Source of the DNA: Mucilaginibacter gracilis
Lineage (GTDB): Bacteria; Bacteroidota; Bacteroidia; Sphingobacteriales; Sphingobacteriaceae
Assembly: GCF_003633615.1 (NCBI RefSeq)
Contig: NZ_RBKU01000001.1
Span: 2,108,001 to 2,172,000, forward strand
DNA length: 64,000 nucleotides
Direction: 5' to 3'
The position numbers and the translations under genes are program-made. Numbering within the stretch: position 1 is the stretch's first letter; each line of letters opens with the position of its first letter. The notes under the pieces were generated by a model. The model was not told the origin of the DNA. It searched no databases and saw only the letters and a program-made list of their open reading frames with translations. Shown here piece after piece: positions 8,638-16,459 of this stretch.

Positions 8638-9960
8638 TTAATCGGCCTTTACGCCGTATTTATCGGCAAACTTGCGGTATAGTTGTTTGTGCAGGTTATC
8701 GAGGTTAATGTCGCGGCCCTGGATGAAGGCGGTTTGTACGTCGATGGTTATCATGTCCAAGGCGTCCCCGGCTGAGATGAACAGGTTGGCGTCTTTACCG
8801 GTTTCGAGGGTTCCGGTTGTTTTGTCGATACCTAAAATTTTGGCGTTGTTAATGGTTATCATAGCTAGTGCCTGCTCTTTGGTTAGGCCGTAGCTTACTG
8901 CCTGCCCGGCCTCAAAAGGTAAGTTGCGCTGGCGCCAAAAGCCTGTGCCTGTTAGGCCATACATTACACCTGCATCCTGTAAAATGTGGGGTAATTTGTA
9001 GGGCAGGTAAACGTCGTCTTCGTCGCGTTCGGGTACGGTTTGGGTTTCACGGATGATGACGGGTACATTGTTATCCCGCAAAATGTTGGTTACCAGGTAC
9101 GACTGTTTGCCGCCAACAATAACTTCCGAAAGGTTAAATTGCTTGGCAAACTTTACGGCCTGCACAATCTCTTTAGCACCATCGGCAATTACAAACAGCT
9201 TTTTGCTGCCGTTAAATAAACCCCTCATGGCCTCAAAGCGGATATTGGTTACTTCGGGCTTGGCAAGTTCGTTATAGGCTTTGGCCTGGGTAAAAAGGTT
9301 AACAATGTTATCAATAGCTTTTTGGGCGCGTTCGGCCGGGGTTTCCTGCGGTGTTGTTGTAGCTGCTGCGCGGCGGCCCCCACCAAAACCACGACCGCCA
9401 CCTGCGCTCGGCCAGTTTAGGTGCACGGCTATATCTTTTTTATAAGCGGCATCTTCCCAGTTCCAGGCGTCCAGTTGCACAACAGACGATTCGCCCGAAA
9501 TTAAGCCGCCGCTTGGTGTTGGCTGCGCCAGCAAAATGCCGTTAGAACGGACGGTTGGTATCACCTTAGAATCGGTATTATAAGCCACTAACGACCGCAC
9601 GTGAGGGTTAAGATCGCCGGTTTCGGCATCATCAATGGTGCCACGGGCACCTTCTTCTATCTCAACTAAGCCCAGTGTAGTTACCGGGCAAATAAAGCCA
9701 GGGTAAACCTGTTTGCCTGTGGCGTTAATAACTTCGGCACCGGCGGTATTTGGTGCTTTGCCTTCGCCAATGGCGGTAATTTTGCCTTTATCGAAGGCGA
9801 TGTAACCGTTGTTGATGACCTGCCCGTTACCAACATGGATGGTTGCGCCCGTAATTACGATGGGTTTTGATTGTGCTTTTGCCGGCGAAATATTGGCCTG
9901 CGCATGGGCGAGGGCTGTGCCGAGCAATAATCCCCCTAAACTTAATATGGTTTTTTTCAT
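8638..9960 (-). CDS. Secreted amidohydrolase-like protein, metal ligands missing
   Basis: 440 residues with a signal peptide (MKKTILSLGGLLLGTALAHAQ) and an amidohydrolase-superfamily fold related to imidazolonepropionase (composite-domain start IVITGATIHVGNGQVINNGY; C-terminal LAMITINNAKILGIDKTTGT). Where active relatives read PG(L/I)xDxHxH, this one reads KQVYPGFICPVTTLG, so the HxH metal pair is absent. The region that normally ends in a metal Asp reads GVMYGLTGTGFW. A Gly/Arg-rich low-complexity insert lies near residue 190. It starts 18 nt after the 1037-residue amidohydrolase, so the two are co-transcribed. It is likely non-catalytic on its own; it may partner the larger protein. Confidence 0.85.
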   Translation of the reverse strand: MKKTILSLGGLLLGTALAHAQANISPAKAQSKPIVITGATIHVGNGQVINNGYIAFDKGKITAIGEGKAPNTAGAEVINATGKQVYPGFICPVTTLGLVEIEEGARGTIDDAETGDLNPHVRSLVAYNTDSKVIPTVRSNGILLAQPTPSGGLISGESSVVQLDAWNWEDAAYKKDIAVHLNWPSAGGGRGFGGGRRAAATTTPQETPAERAQKAIDNIVNLFTQAKAYNELAKPEVTNIRFEAMRGLFNGSKKLFVIADGAKEIVQAVKFAKQFNLSEVIVGGKQSYLVTNILRDNNVPVIIRETQTVPERDEDDVYLPYKLPHILQDAGVMYGLTGTGFWRQRNLPFEAGQAVSYGLTKEQALAMITINNAKILGIDKTTGTLETGKDANLFISAGDALDMITIDVQTAFIQGRDINLDNLHKQLYRKFADKYGVKAD

Positions 9961-9978
9961 GATTATTTTAACTGTGGA

Positions 9979-12900
9979 TTATTGATTTTTTTGAGCTGCA
10001 TGTAATATGGCGCGTTGTTTTACATCTTGTATGTAATCGTCCTCAACTACAAATTGGTCCTCTTCCAGGGTTTCACATTCGTATGCGCGGCGGCGGTTAA
10101 ACGCTGGCCTTTGTGTAGATGCACCACCGTTTTTAGCCTCGATCATTTTTTGGATCAAACGGCCCGACTCGAGTTTCATGGCTCTTTGGTTTTCGGCATC
10201 TTTTGATAAATCCCAATACGGTATACCGTCAACATATGTTTTCTCGGCAACGGCGTAAATTGATAACGGGTCGGTTGACCATACAACCAAATCGGCATCT
10301 TTACCGGGTTTAATGCTGCCAATGCGGTTATCCACATGCAGCATTTTGGCGGGGTTAAGGGTAACCAGTTTTAAAGCTTCTTCTTCGCTCATTTTGCCGT
10401 AAGTTACGGCTTTGCCAGCTTCCTGGTTTAAGCGGCGCGCCATTTCTTCATCGTCGGAATTGAAGCCAGTAACCAGGCCAACCTCGTGCATCAGCTTGCC
10501 ATTGTAGGGTATAGCTTCGGCAACTTCGTTTTTGTAGGCCCACCAATCGCTAAAGGTAGAACCCGCAATGTTGTGAGCCTTCATTTTATCGGCAACCTTA
10601 TAGCCTTCCAAAATGTGGGTAAAGGTATTGATGTGGAAGCCCATAGAATCGGAAACATGCATCAGCATATTCAATTCCGATTGTACGTAGGAGTGACAGG
10701 TAATGAAGCGTTTATTATCCAAAATTTCAACAATGGCGTCCAGCTCCAGGTCGCGGCGCACGGTATTATCTTTAACGGCGCGTGCAGCTTTGTACTCTTT
10801 TGCGCGGGTAAACTCGTCGATATAAACTTCCTCAACGCCCATACGGGTTTGCGGGAAACGGGGGTTGGTATTGATACCGCCGTTGTTGCTGCCCTTTACG
10901 TTTTCGCCCAGGGCAAATTTGATAAACCCGTCCGAGCCTTCAAACTTCATTTCATCCGGCAATACACCCCAACGGTGTTTAATTAGCTGAGTTTGGCCCC
11001 CAATTGGGTTAGCCGAACCGTGCAGTATGTGCGAAGTGGTTACGCCACCCGCTAACTGGCGGTAAAGGTTAATATCGTCGGCATCTAAAACATCTGCAAT
11101 ACGCACCTCGGCACTAACGGCCTGGGTACCTTCGTTTATACCGCCGGTTGCTGCAATGTGCGAATGCTCATCAACAATACCCGCGCAAATGTGCTTGCCC
11201 GTAGCATCTACAATTTTGGCGTTGCCCGCAGCAAGGTTTTTGCCCACGGCTTTTATTTTGCCATTCTCAATCAATACATCGGTATTGGTTAGTATACCTT
11301 GTTTTTCGTTTGTCCAAACGGTGGCATTTTTAAATAATACGGTTTCGGCTTTAGGCAACACGGCGTTACCATAAGCTACAAAAGGGTAAATTACCGGGCC
11401 AACAGTTAAGTTGGGTTTAACTGCTGCGGCAGCATCCGCAGCTCCACCACCGCGACGGCCACCTCCAAAACCACCTGCGGGTACAGGGCCGGTATAGGTG
11501 GCTGTAAAGGTGCTATTGGCACCATCGGGCATTACTGCCGTCCCTTTAAACGTTATGGGCGATGTAGCTGATATATAGCCCGACAACCGGATGATACCTG
11601 CAGGTTTGCTTTTAAAATCAAAATATAAACCTACAATATCCCCCCCTCGGGTAAAAGTGCCGGTTACCATTGCACTGTCGGCACCCGAGCGTAAAACGCT
11701 TGCGGTATAGGTTCCGGGTGTGCCGCTTAACCTTAAAGTGGTGTTAGCCAGGCCATCGCCGGTAATGGTATATGTTCCGCGCAGGTCGGCTACATCCATA
11801 CGGCTCACTACGTATTGGCGGCCCTCTATCCAGTTTTCGTAAATAATGTTATCAGCCTTAAAAAGACTGTCGGACGTGATGAGGAAGTTGGCCATTTTGC
11901 CTTTGCCCAAGGTGCCCACCTTATCTGCAATGCCCAGCATTTCGGCGGGGATTGTGGTTAGCGAGCTTAAGGCTTGCTTTTTGCTCAAACCTAAATCGAT
12001 AGCTTTTTTAAGGTTAGTCCAAAAATCGCGGGCATTGGTTATACCGTATGAAGTTATGGCGAACTTAACACCCGCTTTTTCGAGCGCGGCAGGGTTGGTT
12101 GGTGCCAGTTCCCAATCTTTCAATTGCTCAAAACTTACGTTGCGGGCATCAATAGGATCCTCAACATCATAAGGGGCAGGGAAAGTTAGCGGGATAATAA
12201 AGGCCGAACCGGTTGCTTTAACGGCATCAATGCGCCTGTACTCTTTACCCTCGGTTTTAAATAGATATTGCTTGCCAAACTCCTTGCCTATTTTGGCCGC
12301 GCGCAGTACGCTGGCCACATCGTTAACTTCAAATAACTGGGGTAAGCTTTGGGTTTTGTTAAATTCGTCTAACGATATATTGTACTCTTCCTTTTGGTTT
12401 TTATACCATTGGGCATCATAGTAAGTTTGGCGAAGCAGGGCCACGCAACCCATTAACGACGATGGGTAATTTGTTGCCGCCGTGCCTTTACTAAACGAAT
12501 AATTGGCTGCCGACTGGTCGTTTAGCATCACCAGGTTATCGCGCTCGTCGCCCAAAGTAACGGCTGCCGAGGTTCCGCGGGCAATACCATCACGAATGAT
12601 AGATTGTACGGTACCAAATCCATTTTTTTTCAAATCGACAGATTGCGTCGCATCTGCATGGAAAACTGCTTTTACATTCATTTCGGGCTTTATAGCTTCG
12701 TTCCAACCATAAGCACCAGCTTTGGTAGAATTGGGTACCGATGTGCGTACACCGCTAAAACCACCGGCGCCAAAAGCCTGCCGTGCAGTTTCGGGCGTGC
12801 CGTAAGTAGTAAAGGCATCAACAAGCGAGGGGTAAACAAATTTGCCCTTTAAATCAACAACAATATATCCTTTCGGGATAGGGATACCCGCTCCAACGGA

Positions 12901-13092
12901 TTCGATAACCCTGTCTTTAATAAGTAAAGTGCCGTTGTTAATGGTTTGATCGGCGCTTACCACAATGGTTGCGTTGGTAAAGGCATACAAGCCGGGGCGC
13001 ACGTCCCAGGCGCCATTAACCTGGTAGGTTTGCTGCGCCTGCGTATAAAACGCCATTAAAATGGCGAAGCAAAAAAGTAAAGTTTTTTTCAT
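9979..13092 (-). CDS. Two-domain secreted amidohydrolase
   Basis: 1037 residues from the ATG at 13092, which opens a good signal peptide (MKKTLLFCFAILMAFYTQAQ). An in-frame upstream start at 13179 would bury that signal behind 29 residues and is rejected. The N-terminal amidohydrolase-like half (about 20-440) reads FVYPSLVDAFTTYG in place of an HxH motif and lacks the metal Asp (KFAITSYG). The C-terminal half (about 590-1000) looks active: GIVDEHSHIAA supplies HxH, ITCHSYVQS and FTHILEGYK supply histidines, and TGFNSDDEEMARR the Asp. A Gly/Arg-rich linker like that of the neighbouring gene separates the halves. The substrate is unknown; a peptide or cyclic amide would fit the family. Confidence 0.88.
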   Translation of the reverse strand: MKKTLLFCFAILMAFYTQAQQTYQVNGAWDVRPGLYAFTNATIVVSADQTINNGTLLIKDRVIESVGAGIPIPKGYIVVDLKGKFVYPSLVDAFTTYGTPETARQAFGAGGFSGVRTSVPNSTKAGAYGWNEAIKPEMNVKAVFHADATQSVDLKKNGFGTVQSIIRDGIARGTSAAVTLGDERDNLVMLNDQSAANYSFSKGTAATNYPSSLMGCVALLRQTYYDAQWYKNQKEEYNISLDEFNKTQSLPQLFEVNDVASVLRAAKIGKEFGKQYLFKTEGKEYRRIDAVKATGSAFIIPLTFPAPYDVEDPIDARNVSFEQLKDWELAPTNPAALEKAGVKFAITSYGITNARDFWTNLKKAIDLGLSKKQALSSLTTIPAEMLGIADKVGTLGKGKMANFLITSDSLFKADNIIYENWIEGRQYVVSRMDVADLRGTYTITGDGLANTTLRLSGTPGTYTASVLRSGADSAMVTGTFTRGGDIVGLYFDFKSKPAGIIRLSGYISATSPITFKGTAVMPDGANSTFTATYTGPVPAGGFGGGRRGGGAADAAAAVKPNLTVGPVIYPFVAYGNAVLPKAETVLFKNATVWTNEKQGILTNTDVLIENGKIKAVGKNLAAGNAKIVDATGKHICAGIVDEHSHIAATGGINEGTQAVSAEVRIADVLDADDINLYRQLAGGVTTSHILHGSANPIGGQTQLIKHRWGVLPDEMKFEGSDGFIKFALGENVKGSNNGGINTNPRFPQTRMGVEEVYIDEFTRAKEYKAARAVKDNTVRRDLELDAIVEILDNKRFITCHSYVQSELNMLMHVSDSMGFHINTFTHILEGYKVADKMKAHNIAGSTFSDWWAYKNEVAEAIPYNGKLMHEVGLVTGFNSDDEEMARRLNQEAGKAVTYGKMSEEEALKLVTLNPAKMLHVDNRIGSIKPGKDADLVVWSTDPLSIYAVAEKTYVDGIPYWDLSKDAENQRAMKLESGRLIQKMIEAKNGGASTQRPAFNRRRAYECETLEEDQFVVEDDYIQDVKQRAILHAAQKNQ

Positions 13093-13234
13093 TATGAGGT
13101 CAGTTTTAAACCCGAATATATCTTTAAAAATCAATAATTTATTGCAATTTGTTGTTGATAATACTTTTGTTACAAGCACGGCAAAATGCAGTCAATAGAT
13201 ATTTCTTGTATATTCGCATCAAACAATAATCAAC

Positions 13235-13681
13235 ATGAACGCTTATAGCTTTTTTAAATATTTCCATTCGGGTTTCAGGTATGTGGTGGTGGTTTTGGTA
13301 TTGCTGGCCATATTGCAATCAATAGCCGGCTTGCTGGGTAAAAAGCCCTATACCAACGGAAACAGGCTTATAAACCTGTTTGCCATGATATCTGCACATA
13401 CACAATTGCTTTTAGGGGTAGTGCTTTATTTTTTAAGTCCGTTTGTGGAGTTTAGCAGCCAAACCATGAAACAGCCCGACACCCGTTACTGGACGGTTGA
13501 ACATTTAACCATGATGCTTTTTGCAATTGTTTTAATAACAATTGGCCACAGCCGATCAAAAAAAGCGGTATTGCCCGAGCTTAAGCACCGTGCCGTATTG
13601 ATATTTTATGGCTTGGCCCTGTTGGTTGTAATAGTGGCTATCATTCAAAGCCACAGGTCATTATTTGGCATTTCGGCATAA
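13235..13681 (+). CDS. Small four-helix membrane protein (cytochrome b-like hypothetical)
   Basis: 148 residues with four predicted membrane helices (about 16-33, 46-68, 85-104 and 120-138). Histidines lie near membrane boundaries (YFHSG, SAHTQ, VEHLT, GHSRSK). Relatives in Bacteroidota are often labelled cytochrome B, which the His pattern permits but does not prove. It is divergent from the amidohydrolase operon and lies upstream of the trp leader, from which it is separated by its own stop and the trp promoter. Its function is unknown. Confidence 0.7.
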   Translation: MNAYSFFKYFHSGFRYVVVVLVLLAILQSIAGLLGKKPYTNGNRLINLFAMISAHTQLLLGVVLYFLSPFVEFSSQTMKQPDTRYWTVEHLTMMLFAIVLITIGHSRSKKAVLPELKHRAVLIFYGLALLVVIVAIIQSHRSLFGISA

Positions 13682-13698
13682 AATATTTAATATAAAAA

Positions 13699-13728
13699 TT
13701 TGCGCTTTCAAAAAACTTTATAAATTTG
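13699..13728 (+). promoter_or_regulatory. trp operon promoter
   Basis: TTTG at 13699-13702, an 18-nt spacer, then TAAATTTG at 13721-13728 match both Bacteroidota promoter elements (-33 TTTG and -7 TAnnTTTG). The start site should fall around 13732-13735, just before the leader-peptide ATG at 13738. Confidence 0.8.
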
Positions 13729-13737
13729 CGCCACAAT

Positions 13738-13794
13738 ATGATACAAATCTCAAATAACCTTTATTGGTGGCACCACATAGTGGCAGCCGGATGA
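13738..13794 (+). CDS. trpL: trp leader peptide (18 aa) with tandem Trp codons
   Basis: A short reading frame MIQISNNLYWWHHIVAAG lies between a consensus promoter and trpE. Two adjacent TGG codons (13765-13770) are the sensor: when charged Trp-tRNA is scarce the ribosome should stall there. The second Trp codon begins the downstream protector hairpin. It has 19 codons including the TGA stop. Position, tandem Trp codons and the downstream terminator together make a leader peptide far more likely than chance. Confidence 0.88.
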   Translation: MIQISNNLYWWHHIVAAG

Positions 13795-13875
13795 TTTGTG
13801 ATCTATTGGAAAATATCTAATCAATTTTAAACCTAATAGTGAACCCGGCGAAACCCATCGTCGGGTTTTTCTTTT
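13769..13875 (+). promoter_or_regulatory. trp attenuator: protector, antiterminator and terminator hairpins
   Basis: Three mutually exclusive pairings can be drawn. The protector hairpin pairs GGC (13769-13771) and CCAC (13773-13776) with GTGG (13780-13783) and GCC (13786-13788). The antiterminator pairs GCCGG (13786-13790) with CCGGC (13845-13849) and CTATTGG (13803-13809) with CC-U-AATAG (13832-13839). The terminator pairs AACCCGGCG (13842-13850) with CGTCGGGTT (13859-13867), followed by a T run. A ribosome stalled on the Trp codons would block the protector, free GCCGG and favour read-through into trpE. The pairings are read by eye; folding energies were not computed. Confidence 0.8.
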
Positions 13876-13903
13876 ATATCATATTTTAATACGAATAAAA
13901 AAA

Positions 13904-15313
13904 ATGGCAAAATATAAATTAACAACAACCTACAAAAAGCTGCTGGCCGATACCACAACGCCCGTAAGCATATACCTACGCTTGCGCGATGTTTTCCCCA
14001 ATGCCTTATTGTTAGAAAGCTCCGACTACCACAGTCGCGAAAACAGCCTAAGCTATGTTTGCTGCGACCCGATAGCCGGATTGATATTGAACAACGGCGA
14101 CTTGCAAACCCAATACCCCAACGGTACTACCCAAACCGTTGAAAAGGGCGGCTTTGAGCTGGTTAAGCAAATTGAAGATTTTATTGCTGCCTTTGAAGCC
14201 GACGAAACACCATTAAAGGTAATATCCAACGGGTTGTTTGGCTATTTTACCCACGAAGCAGTTGAGCATTTTGAAACTATACGCCTCAAGGTAGTTGCCG
14301 ACGATATAAAAAAAATCCCCGAAATGCAGTACCATATTTACAGGTACATTATTGCTATCGATCATTTTAAAAACGAGCTGTATATTTTCCATAACCAGTA
14401 CGATGGCGAAGCCAACGAAGGTGGCTTGCAGAAAGTTGAGTTTTTAATAAAGAACAAAAACTTCCCCGAATATAACTTTGAAACCAACGGCCAGGAACAA
14501 TCAAACCTTACGGATGATGAATTTAAGGCGATGGTTGAAAAAATGAAAACGCATATTTATCGCGGCGATGTTTTCCAGATTGTACCCTCGCGGGCTTTTT
14601 CTACCCCGTTTTTGGGCGATGAGTTTAATGTGTACCGGTCGTTACGCTCTATCAACCCTTCGCCATATCTGTTTTATTTCGACTATGGCAATTTCAGGAT
14701 ATTCGGGTCGTCGCCCGAAGCACAGATCACCATTAAAAACCGTACAGCAAGCATATTCCCGATAGCCGGAACTATTAAACGGACAGGCAACGATGAGAGC
14801 GATATTATAGAGGCCCGCCGTTTGGAGAACGACCCCAAAGAATCTGCCGAGCACGTGATGCTGGTTGATTTGGCCCGTAATGATTTAAGCCGCCATTGCG
14901 AAAATGTAGAGGTTAAAACCTTTAAAGAAGTTCAATACTATTCCCATTTAATCCATTTGGTATCGCACGTAAGCGGGAAATTGAAGCCGGGTGTTTCGTC
15001 GTTTAAAATTGTGGCCGATACCTTCCCGGCTGGTACGCTAAGCGGTGCGCCCAAATTTAGGGCAATGGAAATTATTGACGAGAACGAAAAAACCAAACGC
15101 AGCTTTTATAGCGGTGCCATAGGTTACCTGGGCTTCAACGGCGATTTTATCCACGCTATAATGATACGTTCGTTTTTAAGTAAAAACAATGTGCTGCATT
15201 ACCAGGCGGGAGCAGGCATAGTTGCCGATTCGGTAGCCGAAAGCGAACTACAGGAAGTAAACAACAAAATTGCCGCCCTACGCAAAGCAATTGATATGGC
15301 GCAAACTATTTAA
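13904..15313 (+). CDS. trpE: Anthranilate synthase component I
   Basis: 469-residue TrpE that converts chorismate to anthranilate using ammonia delivered by TrpG, the first committed step of tryptophan synthesis. The LLES motif at residues 36-39 is the feedback Trp-binding site. The chorismate-binding domain carries GTIKRTGNDESD, DLARNDLSR, FPAGTLSGAPK and YSGAIGYLGF. The start lies 29 nt after the attenuator's T run begins to end, with no Shine-Dalgarno sequence, as expected in Bacteroidota. Synthesis is probably controlled twice, by attenuation and by product inhibition. Confidence 0.97.
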   Translation: MAKYKLTTTYKKLLADTTTPVSIYLRLRDVFPNALLLESSDYHSRENSLSYVCCDPIAGLILNNGDLQTQYPNGTTQTVEKGGFELVKQIEDFIAAFEADETPLKVISNGLFGYFTHEAVEHFETIRLKVVADDIKKIPEMQYHIYRYIIAIDHFKNELYIFHNQYDGEANEGGLQKVEFLIKNKNFPEYNFETNGQEQSNLTDDEFKAMVEKMKTHIYRGDVFQIVPSRAFSTPFLGDEFNVYRSLRSINPSPYLFYFDYGNFRIFGSSPEAQITIKNRTASIFPIAGTIKRTGNDESDIIEARRLENDPKESAEHVMLVDLARNDLSRHCENVEVKTFKEVQYYSHLIHLVSHVSGKLKPGVSSFKIVADTFPAGTLSGAPKFRAMEIIDENEKTKRSFYSGAIGYLGFNGDFIHAIMIRSFLSKNNVLHYQAGAGIVADSVAESELQEVNNKIAALRKAIDMAQTI

Positions 15314-15319
15314 TGGGAA

Positions 15320-15764
15320 GTATCAAGTAGTTAGTATCAAGTATCACGACCGAAGAATAAGGATGCATAATTTTAAAGAACTTAAAGTTTGGCAAGCTGG
15401 TATTCAATTATCAAAGTCCATTTTTATATTAACTAAGACATTCCCTAACGATGAAAAAATTGGTTTGGTATCGCAAATGAACAGGGCAGCGGTTTCTATA
15501 CCTTCAAATATTGCCGAAGGTTGTGGAAGAAAATCCGGCAAAGAGCTCCACCAATTTTTGAATATTGCTTTAGGCTCGGCATTTGAATTAGAAACGCAAT
15601 TGATAATTGCAAAAGAGTTTGATTACATTAACAATGAAACATTAAATACCACCTGTAACTTAGTTACAGGTATACAAAAGATGATATCCGGCTTGCAAAA
15701 AAGTATAGCCATTTAATATAAAGTGAGATTCAGTAAAAAAATCTTGATACCAACTACTTGATAC
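15320..15764. repeat. 22-bp inverted repeats framing the four-helix-bundle gene
   Basis: The left arm (15320-15341) and right arm (15743-15764) are complementary with a single mismatch. Each consists of repeats of the word GTATCAAGTA. The left arm begins 6 nt after the trpE stop, and the right arm ends 5 nt before the trpG start, so the framed segment is exactly the interval between the two trp genes. In RNA the arms would form a long stem that loops out the inserted gene. No target-site duplication is obvious. Confidence 0.8.
15363..15716 (+). CDS. Four-helix-bundle protein (23S rRNA intervening-sequence / S23 family)
   Basis: 117 residues from the ATG at 15363, beginning MHNFKELKVWQAGIQLSKSI. 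Motifs of the TIGR02436 four-helix-bundle family are clear: the FKELKVWQ start, QMNRAAVSIPSNIAEGCGRKS near 45-65 and an ELETQL block near 80. Homologues are the proteins encoded by intervening sequences of 23S rRNA and are related in fold to the Avd protein of diversity-generating retroelements. The molecular role is not known. Here the gene sits between trpE and trpG, flanked by inverted repeats, with no biosynthetic reason to be there, so it looks inserted. An upstream in-frame ATG overlapping trpE is less likely. Confidence 0.9.
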   Translation: MHNFKELKVWQAGIQLSKSIFILTKTFPNDEKIGLVSQMNRAAVSIPSNIAEGCGRKSGKELHQFLNIALGSAFELETQLIIAKEFDYINNETLNTTCNLVTGIQKMISGLQKSIAI

Positions 15765-15769
15765 AAAAT

Positions 15770-16345
15770 ATGGAACCTAAAATATTAATAATAGATAATT
15801 ACGATTCGTTTACTTATAACCTGGTGCATTTGGTTAATGAGCTTGGCCTGGAATGCGAGGTTTGGAGAAACGATAAATTTGCAATGGAAGATGTGGATAG
15901 GTTTGATAAGATTATCCTGTCGCCGGGGCCGGGCATCCCGTCAGAGGCTGGTTTATTGCTCAAAGTGATTGAGCGATATGCGCCAAGCAAAAGTATTTTT
16001 GGCGTTTGCTTAGGCCAGCAAGCTATTGCCGAAGTTTTTGGCGGCTCACTCCATAACCTAAGCCGCCCTATGCACGGCATCGCTACGCCTATTAAGGTAA
16101 CCGATACCGCCGAAGTACTGTTTGCCGGTTTGCCCGATGTTTTTAAAGTAGGCCGTTACCACTCGTGGGTAGTATCAAACGAAGGCTTGCCTGCCGAATT
16201 GGAAATAACTGCCATTGACGAACAGGATGGCTCAATTATGGCACTAAGGCATAAAACCTACGATGTACGCGGCGTGCAGTTTCACCCCGAATCGATATTA
16301 ACCGAGTTTGGTAAGGAGATGATGGGGAACTGGTTAGCCCCCTAA
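15770..16345 (+). CDS. trpG: Anthranilate synthase component II (glutamine amidotransferase)
   Basis: 191 residues. A class I glutamine amidotransferase that feeds ammonia to TrpE. The nucleophile Cys80 lies in GVCLGQQAIAEVFGG, the His/Glu pair in QFHPES, and the start MEPKILIIDNYDSFTYNLVH is typical. The ATG at 15770 is chosen over an upstream TTG that lies inside the repeat arm. The last codons (encoding AP-stop) are part of a GC-rich repeat that follows, so the C-terminus may have been reshaped by that repeat. Confidence 0.97.
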   Translation: MEPKILIIDNYDSFTYNLVHLVNELGLECEVWRNDKFAMEDVDRFDKIILSPGPGIPSEAGLLLKVIERYAPSKSIFGVCLGQQAIAEVFGGSLHNLSRPMHGIATPIKVTDTAEVLFAGLPDVFKVGRYHSWVVSNEGLPAELEITAIDEQDGSIMALRHKTYDVRGVQFHPESILTEFGKEMMGNWLAP

Positions 16346-16446
16346 CCCCCTAAAGGGGGAACTAATATGCAAACAAGAAACATAGAATTTAATTAACCAA
16401 TAAAAACGCTAATCAAAAGCTCCCCCTTTAGGGGGCGGGGGGGGCT
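16336..16446. repeat. REP-like pair of CCCCCTAAAGGGGG palindromes
   Basis: Two GC-rich units (16336-16361 and 16418-16446) contain CCCCCTAAAGGGGG and its complement CCCCCTTTAGGGGG. They face each other and so can also pair over about 105 bp. They lie between trpG and trpC, and the first includes the trpG stop codon. The G run after the second unit (GGGGGCGGGGGGGG) could form unusual structures. The element should place a strong hairpin inside the trp transcript. Confidence 0.7.
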
Positions 16447-16459
16447 GTGCTTGAGACTT

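Noticed and set aside
10486..10986. 166-codon plus-strand open frame opposite the large amidohydrolase gene
   Set aside because: It lies wholly antisense to a well-supported coding region, its translation has no family features, and it reflects codon bias of the real gene.
15363..15716. Four-helix-bundle gene as an Avd component of a diversity-generating retroelement
   Set aside because: No reverse transcriptase, template repeat or variable repeat is nearby; the sequence fits the IVS/S23 branch.
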